64,000 nucleotides of DNA from Pseudomonadota bacterium (GTDB taxonomy: Bacteria; Pseudomonadota; Gammaproteobacteria; Burkholderiales; Rhodocyclaceae), in the NCBI GenBank assembly GCA_008501585.1, contig QQUN01000012.1, positions 78,011-142,010 on the forward strand, read 5' to 3'. Under the pieces are notes generated by a model. That model was not told where the DNA came from, ran no database searches, and worked only from the letters and a program-made list of their open reading frames with translations. Both the position numbers and the translations under genes were made by a program. Below are positions 51,344-60,667 of this stretch, in pieces; the stretch's first letter is position 1, and each line of letters opens with the position of its first letter.

Positions 51344-52060
51344 ATGAAACAGATTTTGATTGCAGCGTCGCTGGCCGTTTTTGCCATCGGCGCGGTGCAG
51401 GCGGCCGGTGGCCCCGCACCGAAGAAAACCGGTATCGAGGGTGAAGGCTATGTCTGGAACGCCCAGGAGGGCGAAAAGATCGAAGCCCTGACGCTCAAGG
51501 GTGATGTCAAGAAAGGCAAGGAAGTCTACGAGATCTGTGGCGCCTGCCACCTGCCCTCGGGCGCTGGCCGTCCGGACGGCACCTTCCCGCAGCTGGCGGG
51601 CCAGCACTCCACCGTGCTGATCAAGCAGATGGCCGACATCCGCGCCGGCCTGCGCGACAACCCGACCATGTATCCGTTTGCCGCGACGATGACCGACGCG
51701 CAGGATCTGGCCGACGTCTCCGCCTACATCGAGAGCCTGTGCATCCCGACCGACCACGGCAACTACGACGAGGCCGACAAGATGCTGCAGGTCGCCAAGG
51801 GCCGCACCCTGTACAAGAAAGAGTGCAAGGAATGTCACGGCGACAACGGTGAAGGCGTGAAGGACAAGTTCTACCCGGTGATCGCCGGCCAGCACTATGC
51901 CTACCTGCTGCGCCAGATGACCGAGATCCGCGACGGTCACCGCCGCAACGCCAACCCGGACATGGTGAAAGTCATCTCCAAGTATTCGGACAAGGATCTG
52001 GTGGCGATCTCGGCCTACCAGGCCAGCCTGAAGATGCCGGGCAGCATGTGTAAGCAGTAA
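51344..52060 (+). CDS. nosC2: Diheme cytochrome c of the nos cluster
   Basis: 238 aa from ATG 51344, 9 nt after GGAGGG; the ATG at 51335 abuts the RBS and is unlikely. Signal MKQILIAASLAVFAIGAVQA. Two heme sites, CGACH near residue 67 and CKECH near 164, in two similar domains (GQHSTVLIKQMADIRAG and GQHYAYLLRQMTEIRDG), so the gene arose by internal duplication. It probably relays quinol electrons to NosZ. It is driven by its own perfect FNR box. A long G.U-containing hairpin follows at 52070-52101. Confidence 0.92.
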   Translation: MKQILIAASLAVFAIGAVQAAGGPAPKKTGIEGEGYVWNAQEGEKIEALTLKGDVKKGKEVYEICGACHLPSGAGRPDGTFPQLAGQHSTVLIKQMADIRAGLRDNPTMYPFAATMTDAQDLADVSAYIESLCIPTDHGNYDEADKMLQVAKGRTLYKKECKECHGDNGEGVKDKFYPVIAGQHYAYLLRQMTEIRDGHRRNANPDMVKVISKYSDKDLVAISAYQASLKMPGSMCKQ

Positions 52061-52069
52061 TGCACGACA

Positions 52070-52101
52070 CCGGGCATCGCCCAAGCAGGGGCGGTGCCCG
52101 G
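52070..52101 (+). other. Stable hairpin after the diheme cytochrome gene
   Basis: CCGGGCATCGC (52070-52080) pairs with GCGGTGCCCGG (52091-52101), an 11-bp stem with one G.U pair. No T-tract follows, so a processing or stabilising element, or a weak attenuator, is more likely than a strict terminator. Confidence 0.5.
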
Positions 52102-52243
52102 ACTCAGCGCGGCACGAACGATCGCGCGATGACAACACACACAGGCGCCTGAGGCGCCCGGACGGACCCCGTCCCGATCGGGCGCACCGTGTCCATGGTG
52201 CAGCACCACACCGCGACGGGACATCCAACGACACGGTGAACGT

Positions 52244-53254
52244 ATGCAACCCCAGAACACTGCCGCCGCGAGCAAGCAATCGCTGATCGTGCGCGGGCTG
52301 ACCCTGATCGCCCTGGTGCTGATGATCGGCGCCTATTTCTCGCCCACCTGGTGGGTCGCGCTGACCGCGCCCAACTACCCCGAAGACGCCTTTCCGGACG
52401 GCATCCGCATCCACTTCAGCTTTACCGGCGTGGAGAACGGCTGCAGCACGGCGCCCAAGACCAGCCGCCTGATGACCGAGACCTTCCAGGAAGATCTCGG
52501 CTCGCAGAAAGAGCGCTACAACCCGATTCTCGAAGCGCAGAAAAAACAGCAGAGCGACATCAACAAGAACGCCGAGGCGCTCGACTGCGTGCACGAGATG
52601 AACACCATCAACCACTATGTCGGCATGCATCCGATCGGCATTGGCGCGCCGGTCGAGCGGCAGGTGTCGCGCTACGTCTTCGGCTTCTTCGGCGTCATGC
52701 TGCTCGGCTTTGCGATGGCCAAGCGCAAGGCGCGGCTGGCCGTGCTGGGCATCGGATTTGCCGCGGTCGCCGCGTGGATGGTCGGCGAGCTGTTCGTGAT
52801 GGGCAAGATGGAAGCCTATGCCCAGTACTACATGGGCGAGGCCGGCGCCTTCTTCAACGAGCCTGAACGCATTGCCCAGTGGGGCAGTACGCTCAAGAGC
52901 GTGACCACCGGCGTGGCGGTCGGCCTGATTGCCGCCATGGTCGTGGTGTGGCTCGGCGTCTGGAAGATCCGCGGCTTCTCCCTGCTGCTGGCGCTGGTGC
53001 CGGCGCTGCTGCCGATCTTCTTCGTCATCGACTACGCCGGCTGGCTGTGGTTCTTCGGCCACAACCTGCACCCGTGGGGCGCCTTCACCGTCAAACCCTT
53101 CATGCCGACCGTGTTTGGCGTGGGCAAGGTGGCGCAGTTCTCGACCTACTCCTACCCCTACTGGGGCTATCTGTTGGTGGTGGTCATGATGCTGTGCCTG
53201 CTGCTGGCCCTGCTGATCCGCCGCAAGCAGATGCGCGAGGGGACGGCCGAGTGA
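52244..53254 (+). CDS. nosB: NosB-like membrane protein
   Basis: 336 aa. TM1 is near 18-35. A periplasmic loop of about 100 aa contains two Cys (GVENGCSTAPK, AEALDCVHEM). TM helices follow near 140-155, 163-180, 225-245, 250-270 and 305-325. The topology and position between nosZ/cytochromes and nosD match the NosB membrane protein of clade II clusters. Function is unknown, perhaps electron transfer or assembly. Overlaps nosD (GTGA). Confidence 0.7.
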   Translation: MQPQNTAAASKQSLIVRGLTLIALVLMIGAYFSPTWWVALTAPNYPEDAFPDGIRIHFSFTGVENGCSTAPKTSRLMTETFQEDLGSQKERYNPILEAQKKQQSDINKNAEALDCVHEMNTINHYVGMHPIGIGAPVERQVSRYVFGFFGVMLLGFAMAKRKARLAVLGIGFAAVAAWMVGELFVMGKMEAYAQYYMGEAGAFFNEPERIAQWGSTLKSVTTGVAVGLIAAMVVVWLGVWKIRGFSLLLALVPALLPIFFVIDYAGWLWFFGHNLHPWGAFTVKPFMPTVFGVGKVAQFSTYSYPYWGYLLVVVMMLCLLLALLIRRKQMREGTAE

Positions 53255-54711
53255 GCACCCTGGCGCGGCTGTTGCCGATCGTCGCGATCATGGTCGGTGC
53301 GCTGGTTCCGCAGAGCACCTCGCTTGCCGACGTCGATGCGGTGCTCGAAAAGCTCAAGGCCTCCGGCCTGAAAGCGGCCGGCGAGGCACCCAAGGAAGCG
53401 CCGGCGGCCGCGCCGGTGGATCCGCGTGTCGCCTTCCCCGGCGCGGGCATGGACAAGGCCGGGCTGCCCGATGCGGCGGCCGACTCCTGGGGCGACTCCT
53501 CCCGCCCGGCGCCCAAGCCGACCGCGCCCAACCGCACCGACATGCCGTGGTTCCAGACCCTGGTCGATGCCGCCCCCGTGGGCAGCGTGCTCAAGGTGCC
53601 GGCCGGCGACTATGCCGGGCCGGTGCTGGTGGACAAGACCTTGACCATCGAGGGTGACGGCCAGGTCGTCATCCATGGCGGTGGCACGGGCACCGTGATG
53701 GTGGTGCAGGCGCCCGGCGTCACCGTGCGCGGCCTGCGCCTGACCGGGTCCGGCGGCTCGCACGATTCGGACGACGCCTGCCTCAACGTGCGTGGCGAAC
53801 ACGGGCTGTTCGAAGCCCTGCGCATGGACGACTGCCTGTTCGGCGTCGACCTCAAGCAGGCGCACAACAACACCCTGCGCAACAGCTACATCAAGTCCAA
53901 GCCGGCCGATCTCGGCCTGCGTGGCGACGGCATCCGGTTGTGGTCGAGCAACAACAACCTGGTCGAGGGCAACGAGGTCGTCGATTCGCGCGACGTGGTG
54001 GCCTGGTACTCCAACGACAATGTGTTCCGCAACAACGTCGGCCGGCGCAGCCGTTACTCGCTGCACTTCATGTTTGCCAACCGCAACCTGGTCGAGGGCA
54101 ACCGCTACTACGACAACTCGGTGGGCGTATACATCATGTACGCCGGCTACTCGACCATCCGCAACAACATCATCTCGCAGGCCAATGGCGCCACCGGCAT
54201 GGCCGTGGGCCTGAAGGAAGCCTCGGACGTGGTCATCGAAGGCAACGAGATCATCTACTGCGCCGTCGGCATCGGCAGCGACATCTCGCCCTTCGAGCCC
54301 GACAGCACCGTGACCATCCGCGGCAACCGCATCGCCTACAACGGCATCGGTATTTCCTTCACCTCCGACATCGGCGGCACCGAGGTGACCGGCAACATCT
54401 TTGAAGGCAACCTGTCGCAGATTGCCGTCGGCGGCGCCGGCGCCGCCACCAAGAGCCATTGGCACGGCAACTACTGGGATGACTACCAGGGGTTTGACCG
54501 CAACACCGACCGGGTCGGCGACACCCCCTACGAGCTGTATGCCTTCACCGACCAGCTGTGGATGGAACAGCCCTACGCCCGCTTCTTCAAGAACGCGCCC
54601 ATGCTCGAGGCGCTCGACTTTCTCGAACGGCTTGCCCCCTTCACCAGCCCCGTGCTGCTGCTCAAGGACGATGCGCCGCTGTTCCACAACCCCAAAGAGG
54701 CAAGATCATGA
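53251..54711 (+). CDS. nosD: Periplasmic copper-maturation protein NosD
   Basis: 486 aa from GTG 53251. N-terminal signal (LLPIVAIMVGALVPQSTSLA), then a Pro/Ala-rich linker to about 85. A right-handed beta-helix of NosD/CASH repeats follows near 95-430 (NTLRNSYIKSKPADLGLRG, NNNLVEGNEVVDSRDVVAWY, STIRNNIISQANGATG). C-terminal SHWHGNYWDDYQGFDRN is a NosD hallmark. It acts with NosF and NosY in building CuZ. Overlaps nosB and nosG. Confidence 0.92.
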   Translation: MSTLARLLPIVAIMVGALVPQSTSLADVDAVLEKLKASGLKAAGEAPKEAPAAAPVDPRVAFPGAGMDKAGLPDAAADSWGDSSRPAPKPTAPNRTDMPWFQTLVDAAPVGSVLKVPAGDYAGPVLVDKTLTIEGDGQVVIHGGGTGTVMVVQAPGVTVRGLRLTGSGGSHDSDDACLNVRGEHGLFEALRMDDCLFGVDLKQAHNNTLRNSYIKSKPADLGLRGDGIRLWSSNNNLVEGNEVVDSRDVVAWYSNDNVFRNNVGRRSRYSLHFMFANRNLVEGNRYYDNSVGVYIMYAGYSTIRNNIISQANGATGMAVGLKEASDVVIEGNEIIYCAVGIGSDISPFEPDSTVTIRGNRIAYNGIGISFTSDIGGTEVTGNIFEGNLSQIAVGGAGAATKSHWHGNYWDDYQGFDRNTDRVGDTPYELYAFTDQLWMEQPYARFFKNAPMLEALDFLERLAPFTSPVLLLKDDAPLFHNPKEARS

Positions 54712-55616
54712 GCCAGGAGACCGAATCCGGTCCGGCCGTGCCGGCCGATTCCGACGCCACCCCGGCACCCCGCCCCAAAAAGGGCGGCGGTGCGCCGCGC
54801 TCGAACGCGCGGGCGCAGGAGGCGCGACGCCGCTTCATCCGCACCGCCGTCATGAGCACCGCCGTGGTCGGTGCCGGGCTGGCCGGCTACCTGCCGGTGG
54901 CTGCGCAGGCCGACAGCCCTCGTCTACGACCGCCCGGCGCGCTCGACGAAGACGATTTCCTGTCCTCCTGTATCAAGTGTGGCCAGTGCGTTCAGGTCTG
55001 CCCGGTACAGGCCATCGTGCTTGGCGACATCACCGATGGTTTCGGCATCGGCGTGCCGCATATCGAGTCGCGCGAGCAGGCCTGTGATTTTTCCTGTGAT
55101 GCGGTGCAGTGCATCCTGGCCTGTCCCACCGGGGCGCTGGTCTATCGCAAGCCGGACTTCCTCACGATCCGCCCGGGTGCCGAACTGGCGCACAAGCCGG
55201 TGCTCAAGGCCAAGGCCAATGACCCGGAGCCGACGCTCAACCTGATCGAGCGCGCCGGCCTGGCCCGGCTGTCGCGCCCCGAGGCCTGTCTGGCCACCCA
55301 GGGCAAGGGCTTCAAGGGCCAGGCCCGCGGCGCCGACTTCACCGGCCAGATGCGCTACATGGATGTCGACCGCTGGGCGCCCATCAAGGTGGCCGACCAC
55401 CCCTACGAGCGCGAGCTGTGCGACCTGTGCGTCACCGAGTGCCCGATCCAGGACGCCATCCGGCTGGAAGTCACCGAAGCGGCCGACGGCAGCAAGCGCG
55501 GCATGCCGGTGGTGATGGAGCAATGCGTGGGCTGTGGTGTGTGTGAAATGATCTGCCCCGTCGAGCCGACTGCCATCGTGGTCGATTCGCGGGCGGTGTG
55601 GGAGGGCGAAGCATGA
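54708..55616 (+). CDS. nosG: NapG-like ferredoxin protein NosG
   Basis: 302 aa. Tat-type signal with ARRRFIRTAVM near residue 43. Four 4Fe-4S clusters: CIKCGQCVQVCP, CDFSCDAVQCILACP, CDLCVTECP and CVGCGVCEMICP. It is a paralogue of NapG in this window. In clade II clusters NosG and NosH are thought to move quinol electrons to the cytochromes and NosZ. Overlaps nosD and nosH by 4 bp. Confidence 0.88.
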   Translation: MSQETESGPAVPADSDATPAPRPKKGGGAPRSNARAQEARRRFIRTAVMSTAVVGAGLAGYLPVAAQADSPRLRPPGALDEDDFLSSCIKCGQCVQVCPVQAIVLGDITDGFGIGVPHIESREQACDFSCDAVQCILACPTGALVYRKPDFLTIRPGAELAHKPVLKAKANDPEPTLNLIERAGLARLSRPEACLATQGKGFKGQARGADFTGQMRYMDVDRWAPIKVADHPYERELCDLCVTECPIQDAIRLEVTEAADGSKRGMPVVMEQCVGCGVCEMICPVEPTAIVVDSRAVWEGEA

Positions 55617-56581
55617 AAGGCCGGTTCTTCGAGCAGATCATGCTCATGCTGGGGCAGGCGCCGAAAAAACCCGAGGTGATCACCCCGGCGGCGCAGGAAG
55701 TCCACAAGATGAAGCGCCTGACCAAGGACGACTTCGAGGCCATGAAAAAGCATGTGCGCGACCATGCCCTCGAGAAGCACACCTGGCGCAACCGCCGCTG
55801 GACGGTGCTGATCCTGGTGAACCTGCTGTTCACCTTCTCCTTCTGGCTCGACATCCAGATCCTCGAAGGCGCGCTCACCGCTTCGCGCTTCGTCGGTTTC
55901 CACCTCATCGACCTCAACTCCGCGCTGCAGGTGATGCTGGCGCACAAGCACATCATCGTGAACCTGTTCATCGGCACGGCCACGGTGTTCCTGCTGTGGG
56001 CGGCGCTGGGCGGGCGCAGCTTCTGTTCCTGGGTATGCCCCTATCACCTGGTGGCCGAGCTGTTCGAGAAACTGCACCTCAAACTGGTCGAGAAAAAGCT
56101 CGTCACCGACCATGAATTCCACCGCGGCGCACGCACCGTGATGTGGGTGCTGTTCTCGCTGCTGGCCGTGGTCACCGGCTTCACCGTGTTCGAGACCCTC
56201 TCGCCCACCGGCATCCTCAGCCGCGCGCTCATCTACGGCCCGAGCCTGGCCCTGGGCTGGGTGGCGCTGCTGCTGGTGTTCGAGGTGGTGTATTCTCGGC
56301 GCGCCTGGTGTCGTTACGTCTGCCCCATCGGGCTGACCTACGGCGCGGTCGGCGCGATCTCCCCCGTGCGCGTGATGTATGACCTAAATCATTGCTTCCA
56401 CGAGGGCGACTGCCGCAAAGTGTGCCTCGTGCCCCACGTGCTGGAGATGGTCATCAAGGGCCGCTCACCGGATGTCAAGGTGCCGGTCGGCCCCGATTGC
56501 ACCCGCTGCGGTCTGTGCGTGGATACCTGCCCCAGCGGTGCCCTCAAGTTCGAGGTCAAGGGGCTCAACAAGCTGCTGTAA
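55613..56581 (+). CDS. nosH: NapH-like membrane ferredoxin protein NosH
   Basis: 322 aa. Four membrane helices (near 65-82, 112-130, 180-197 and 207-225). Paired motifs GGRSFCSWVCPYHLVAE and RRAWCRYVCPIGLTYG match NapH. C-terminal Fe-S clusters: CFHEGDCRKVCLVP and CTRCGLCVDTCPSG. An N-terminal cytoplasmic extension (about 60 aa) with KMKRLTKDDFEAMKKH is not in the NapH encoded upstream. Likely quinol oxidation partner of NosG. Confidence 0.88.
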   Translation: MKGRFFEQIMLMLGQAPKKPEVITPAAQEVHKMKRLTKDDFEAMKKHVRDHALEKHTWRNRRWTVLILVNLLFTFSFWLDIQILEGALTASRFVGFHLIDLNSALQVMLAHKHIIVNLFIGTATVFLLWAALGGRSFCSWVCPYHLVAELFEKLHLKLVEKKLVTDHEFHRGARTVMWVLFSLLAVVTGFTVFETLSPTGILSRALIYGPSLALGWVALLLVFEVVYSRRAWCRYVCPIGLTYGAVGAISPVRVMYDLNHCFHEGDCRKVCLVPHVLEMVIKGRSPDVKVPVGPDCTRCGLCVDTCPSGALKFEVKGLNKLL

Positions 56582-56591
56582 GCGACCCCGG

Positions 56592-57464
56592 ATGATCCGT
56601 TTCGAAAGCGTCAAAAAACTCTTCCGGCGTCACCCCGTCCTCGACGGCGTGACGCTCGACATCGCCACCGGCGAGCGCATCGCCCTGATCGGCTCCAACG
56701 GCGCCGGCAAGACCACCCTCATCCGCTGCCTGCTGGGCGAGTACACCTTCGACGGCGAGGTGCTGATCGACGGCGCCTCGCCGCGCAAGCAGCGCGCCAG
56801 CGTGCTCGGCAAGATCGGCTTCGTGCCGCAGCTGCCGCCGCCACTCAAGATGCCGGTCGGTCAGTTGGTAAACTTCGCTGCCGCGGTGTGCAATTCCGAC
56901 CCCAAACGCATCGAGGCCATCGGTACCCGGCTCGGCCTGAACATTGACGAGCTGCGCAACCGCCCCTTCAACCGCCTCTCCGGCGGCATGAAGCAGAAGC
57001 TGCTGATCGCCATTGCGCTGGGGCGCGACGTGAAGGTGCTGGTGCTCGATGAGCCCGCCGCCAACCTCGACCCGGAAGCGCGGCACATCTTCTTCAACCT
57101 GCTCGCCGAGCGGATCGAGAACACCTCGATGATCATCTCCAGCCACCGCCTCGACGAGGTGGCGCAGCTGGTCAACCGGGTCATCGAGATGGACATGGGC
57201 AAGGTGGTGCTCGACGACCGCGTGGCCGACGACGCCAACCTCGCCGCCATGCTCAATACCCGGCTGCAGCTGCACCGGGCCGACGAGGCCATCGCCCGTG
57301 CCCTGGGCGAGTGGGGCTTTGCCGACCAGGGTGGCGGCACCGCCTGGCACGGGCTGGTGGCCGGCCCCGACCGCCTGCGCTTCCTTGGCATGCTGTCGCG
57401 CTATGTGGGTCTGCTCAAGGGCATCGACATGGTCGAACTCGACCCCGGGGTGACGCTGCAATGA
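56592..57464 (+). CDS. nosF: ABC ATPase NosF
   Basis: 290 aa. Walker A IGSNGAGKTTLIRCLLG near residue 35, signature RLSGGMKQKLLIAIAL, Walker B VLVLDEPAANLDPEA, H-loop ISSHRLDE. It works with NosY and NosD in CuZ assembly (sulfur or copper delivery). It lies 10 bp after nosH and overlaps nosL by 4 bp. Confidence 0.93.
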   Translation: MIRFESVKKLFRRHPVLDGVTLDIATGERIALIGSNGAGKTTLIRCLLGEYTFDGEVLIDGASPRKQRASVLGKIGFVPQLPPPLKMPVGQLVNFAAAVCNSDPKRIEAIGTRLGLNIDELRNRPFNRLSGGMKQKLLIAIALGRDVKVLVLDEPAANLDPEARHIFFNLLAERIENTSMIISSHRLDEVAQLVNRVIEMDMGKVVLDDRVADDANLAAMLNTRLQLHRADEAIARALGEWGFADQGGGTAWHGLVAGPDRLRFLGMLSRYVGLLKGIDMVELDPGVTLQ

Positions 57465-57907
57465 GCCGCCGCCACTTCTTCCGCCAGATCGGCGCGCTGG
57501 CTGCGGTGCCGCTGGCCGGCAGCCTGCTCACGGCCTGCGGCAAGGGCGACCCGGACTCCGGCCCGGTCGAGGTCAAGTGGGACCGCGACCCCTGCGAACG
57601 CTGCAACATGGTGCTCTCCGACCGCCACTACGCCGCCCAGATCCGCGACCCGCAGAAGGTGCCGCACAAGTTCGACGACTTCGGCGACGCCATCATCTTC
57701 ATGCGCGACAAGGGCTGGCCCGAAGACCAGATCGAATTCTGGGTCACCGACTTCAAGACCGGCCAGTGGATCAACGCCTTCAAGGCGCGCTACTTCGGCG
57801 GCAAGATGACCCCGATGGGCTACGGCCTCGGCGCCACCACCATTCCCAATCCCGGCGACATGTCCTACGAAGAAGCCAAGCAGAACGTGCTGGCGCGAGG
57901 CAAGTAA
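57461..57907 (+). CDS. nosL: Copper-binding lipoprotein NosL
   Basis: 148 aa. Signal with MSRRHFFRQIGALAAVPLAG and lipobox LTAC (Cys near 25). The copper site CERCNMVLSDRHYAAQI near 46-62 and the Met-containing end GGKMTPMGYGLGA are NosL hallmarks. It delivers Cu(I) to the NosZ maturation complex. Overlaps nosF; nosY starts immediately at its stop. Confidence 0.93.
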   Translation: MSRRHFFRQIGALAAVPLAGSLLTACGKGDPDSGPVEVKWDRDPCERCNMVLSDRHYAAQIRDPQKVPHKFDDFGDAIIFMRDKGWPEDQIEFWVTDFKTGQWINAFKARYFGGKMTPMGYGLGATTIPNPGDMSYEEAKQNVLARGK

Positions 57908-58735
57908 ATGAAACACCTGTGGCTCACCGCCAAGCTCGACTTGGTCGAATCCCTGCGCTCGCGCTGGTTCCTTATCTACTCGCTGGTCTTCGGCGGCATC
58001 GTGGCGCTGCTCTTCGCCTTCGGCCTGACCGAATCGCGGGTGCTCGGCTTCATCGGCCTGTCGCGCCTGCTGGTCACTTACATCCAGCTGGCCATGGCCA
58101 TCCTGCCCATCTTCGTGCTCATCACCACCGTACGCTCGGTGGCCGGCGACCGCGAAGCCGGCGTCTTCGAATACCTGCTCTCGCTGCCCGTGTCGCTCTC
58201 GGCCTGGTACTGGGGCAAGATCATCGGCCGCTACATCTCCATCTTCCTGCCGGTGTTCGCCGCCATGGCCGGTGCCGCGCTGTGGGCCATGTTCCAGGAC
58301 ATCGAAGTGCCCTGGGACATGTTCATCTACTACTCGTCCATCCTCGCCGCCATGGGCTGGTGCTTCCTCGGTATCGGCATGCTGCTGTCCACGCTGGCGC
58401 GCAGCACCGACGTGGCGCAGGGCCTGGCCTTTGTCACCTGGCTGGTGATGCTGCTGTTCCTCGACCTGATCCTGCTCGGCCTGCTCATCCAGTCGCGCGT
58501 GGCGCCCGAGTTTGCCATCACCCTGGCGCTGGCCAACCCGCTGCAGGTCTTCCGCACTGCCGCGCTGTCCATGTTCGACCCGCAGCTGATCGTCTTCGGC
58601 CCCTCGGCCTACGTCATCCTCGACCTCTTCGGCGTCGTCGGCTTCAAGATTTTTGCGGTGGTTTATCCTGTGCTGCTCGGGACCCTGTCTGCCGCGACCG
58701 GCTTCATGCTGTTCCGCCGCAGCGACCTGCCGTAA
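57908..58735 (+). CDS. nosY: ABC permease NosY
   Basis: 275 aa with six membrane helices. The start MKHLWLTAKLDLVESLRSRW is typical of NosY. TVRSVAGDREAGVFEYLLSLP is the conserved coupling region of ABC-2 type permeases. It is the membrane part of NosFY. It follows nosL without a gap and is 11 bp before the thioredoxin gene. Confidence 0.92.
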   Translation: MKHLWLTAKLDLVESLRSRWFLIYSLVFGGIVALLFAFGLTESRVLGFIGLSRLLVTYIQLAMAILPIFVLITTVRSVAGDREAGVFEYLLSLPVSLSAWYWGKIIGRYISIFLPVFAAMAGAALWAMFQDIEVPWDMFIYYSSILAAMGWCFLGIGMLLSTLARSTDVAQGLAFVTWLVMLLFLDLILLGLLIQSRVAPEFAITLALANPLQVFRTAALSMFDPQLIVFGPSAYVILDLFGVVGFKIFAVVYPVLLGTLSAATGFMLFRRSDLP

Positions 58736-58746
58736 GAGGAGCCGTC

Positions 58747-59235
58747 ATGCGTCACCTGTTCGCCCTGCTGTTTGCCGCCCTCGTCAGCCTGCCCGTCGCC
58801 GCGTCGGATGATGCCACGGCCTTGTTCGCCGCCGGCTTCCCCGGCCTCGACGGCAAGCCGGTCGCACTGGCCGCGCTCAAGGGCAAGCCGGCCGTGGTCA
58901 ACTTCTGGGCACGCTGGTGTGGCCCCTGCCGTAGCGAGATCCCGCACCTGGCCGAACTCGCCAGGCAGCACAAGGCGGCCGGTCTGCAGGTGGTTGGCAT
59001 CGGCGTCGAAGACCTCGGCGACAGCGCGCGCGACTTCGTCGCCGCGTATGAAATGGACTACCTCGTCGTCTTCGCCGGTGCCGGCAAGGGCGTCGAGCTG
59101 ATGAAAGCGCTGGGCAACACCAAGGCCGGCCTGCCCTTCACCGTGGTCATCGACGCCGAGGGCCGGATCACCACCCGCAAGCTCGGCGTGATGAGCGCCG
59201 ACGACATGCAGGCCGCCGTCGCGCCGCTGCTGTGA
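58747..59235 (+). CDS. TlpA-family periplasmic thioredoxin of the nos operon
   Basis: 162 aa. Signal MRHLFALLFAALVSLPVAAS. Active site Cys58-Gly-Pro-Cys61 in NFWARWCGPCRSEIPHL. cis-Pro region GLPFTVVIDAEGRI. It probably keeps copper-binding or heme cysteines reduced (NosL, CuA of NosZ, or cytochromes). Overlaps the flavoprotein gene by 4 bp, so the two are coupled. Confidence 0.88.
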   Translation: MRHLFALLFAALVSLPVAASDDATALFAAGFPGLDGKPVALAALKGKPAVVNFWARWCGPCRSEIPHLAELARQHKAAGLQVVGIGVEDLGDSARDFVAAYEMDYLVVFAGAGKGVELMKALGNTKAGLPFTVVIDAEGRITTRKLGVMSADDMQAAVAPLL

Positions 59236-60521
59236 AACGCCGCCAGGCCCTGCACGCGCTGGCCGGCCTCGGGGCGGGCCTGCTCATCGGCCCGGTGCGT
59301 AGCGCCCAGGCCCTGCTGCCGGCCGCCAAAACCGGGCGGGTTGTCGTCGTCGGGGGTGGCTGGGGCGGGCTGTCCGCCGCCGCCCACCTGCGTCGCGCCC
59401 TGCCGGCCTGGGACATCGTCCTCATCGAACGGCAGGCCCGCTTCTTCTCCCTGCCGCTGTCCAATGCCTGGCTCATCGACCGCGTCCCGGGCGCGACGCT
59501 CGAGCACGACTACCCGCAGGCCGCCACGCGGCATGGCTACACCTTCGTGCAGGCCGAAGTGCGCGGCATCGACCGCGTCTCCCGCCGTGTCGACACCGAC
59601 AACGGGCATCTCGGCTATGACTGGCTGGTGCTCTCGCCCGGCATTGCCGAAGACCTCGGCGCCTGGGTCGATGGCGACCCCGCCGCGCTCGGCGCCCTGC
59701 GCGAACGATTCGACGGCGCCTTCGTCAGCCCCGCGGGCGTGCGCCAGCTCAAGCAGCGGCTGCACGCCTTCGCCGGCGGCGACTGGGTCATGACCGTCCC
59801 GCCCGCGCCCTACCGCTGCCCGCCCACGCCCTACGAGCGCGCCGTGGCCATCGCCACCTGGTGGCGGGAAAAGCAGATCAAGGGGCGGCTCATCGTGCTC
59901 GATCCCGGCGCCGGCATGGCCGGCTACCGCGACACCTTCCATCGCCAGTTCTCCGAGCTCATCGAGTTCAAGCCCTTCCAGCGCATCGAGCGCGTCGACC
60001 CGTTCAAGAAGGTGATTCACACCGATTTTGACGAAATCCCCTTCGCCGAGGCCACCCTCGCCGGTCCGCAACAGGCCGGCGCCCTGGTCGCCATGGCCGG
60101 GCTGGAGCGGCGCCGCGGGCAGGATGAGGCCACCGGCTGGGCCGACGTGGATGCCCGCACGCTGCAATCGCAAGCCGATGAGCGCGTCTTCGTCATCGGC
60201 GACGCCGTCGGCCTCGTCTCGTCGCTCTTCGGCCACTACCCCAAGACCGGGCACATGGCCGTCCACCACGGCCGCATCGCCGCCGCCGGCATCGCTGCCC
60301 GCGTGAAGGGCCAGACATTCGAGCCGCCGTTCCCTGACAGCACCTGCTGGGTCCACGACAGCTTCACCCCGCCCGAAATGATCCGCATCGACGCCAGCTA
60401 CCGTACCCGGGGCGACGGCGCGCTCGAGCAGCGCATCGACCAGTCGCGGGAGAACCAGCCGCGCGGGGAGGAGCTTGCCTGGGCCGCGGGGATGTTCGGG
60501 GAGATGTTCGGAGGGCAGTGA
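59232..60521 (+). CDS. Periplasmic FAD oxidoreductase like the flavocytochrome c sulfide dehydrogenase flavoprotein (FccB)
   Basis: 429 aa from GTG 59232. A Tat-like signal (KRRQALHALAGLG) is followed by the FAD motif VVVVGGGWGGLSAAAHL near 38-54. The two redox cysteines of the FccB/SQR family are both present: Cys196 in PYRCPPTPYERA and Cys372 in FPDSTCWVHDSF. VFVIGDAVGLV is the late FAD motif. The family oxidises sulfide and passes electrons to a cytochrome c. It is the last gene of the nos operon; a link between reduced sulfur and N2O reduction is an inference. Confidence 0.85.
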   Translation: MKRRQALHALAGLGAGLLIGPVRSAQALLPAAKTGRVVVVGGGWGGLSAAAHLRRALPAWDIVLIERQARFFSLPLSNAWLIDRVPGATLEHDYPQAATRHGYTFVQAEVRGIDRVSRRVDTDNGHLGYDWLVLSPGIAEDLGAWVDGDPAALGALRERFDGAFVSPAGVRQLKQRLHAFAGGDWVMTVPPAPYRCPPTPYERAVAIATWWREKQIKGRLIVLDPGAGMAGYRDTFHRQFSELIEFKPFQRIERVDPFKKVIHTDFDEIPFAEATLAGPQQAGALVAMAGLERRRGQDEATGWADVDARTLQSQADERVFVIGDAVGLVSSLFGHYPKTGHMAVHHGRIAAAGIAARVKGQTFEPPFPDSTCWVHDSFTPPEMIRIDASYRTRGDGALEQRIDQSRENQPRGEELAWAAGMFGEMFGGQ

Positions 60522-60667
60522 GGCCGCGCCGACCGTTGCATCCTGGCGCCGCGCGCTGTCCGTTGCACGCACACCTTGAAAATGTCACGCAATCCGCCCG
60601 GGTTGCCGTGTAAGATCCTAACGGAATATCCGTTTGTACTGCTTGCCATTGACTTTCAGGATTGCTC

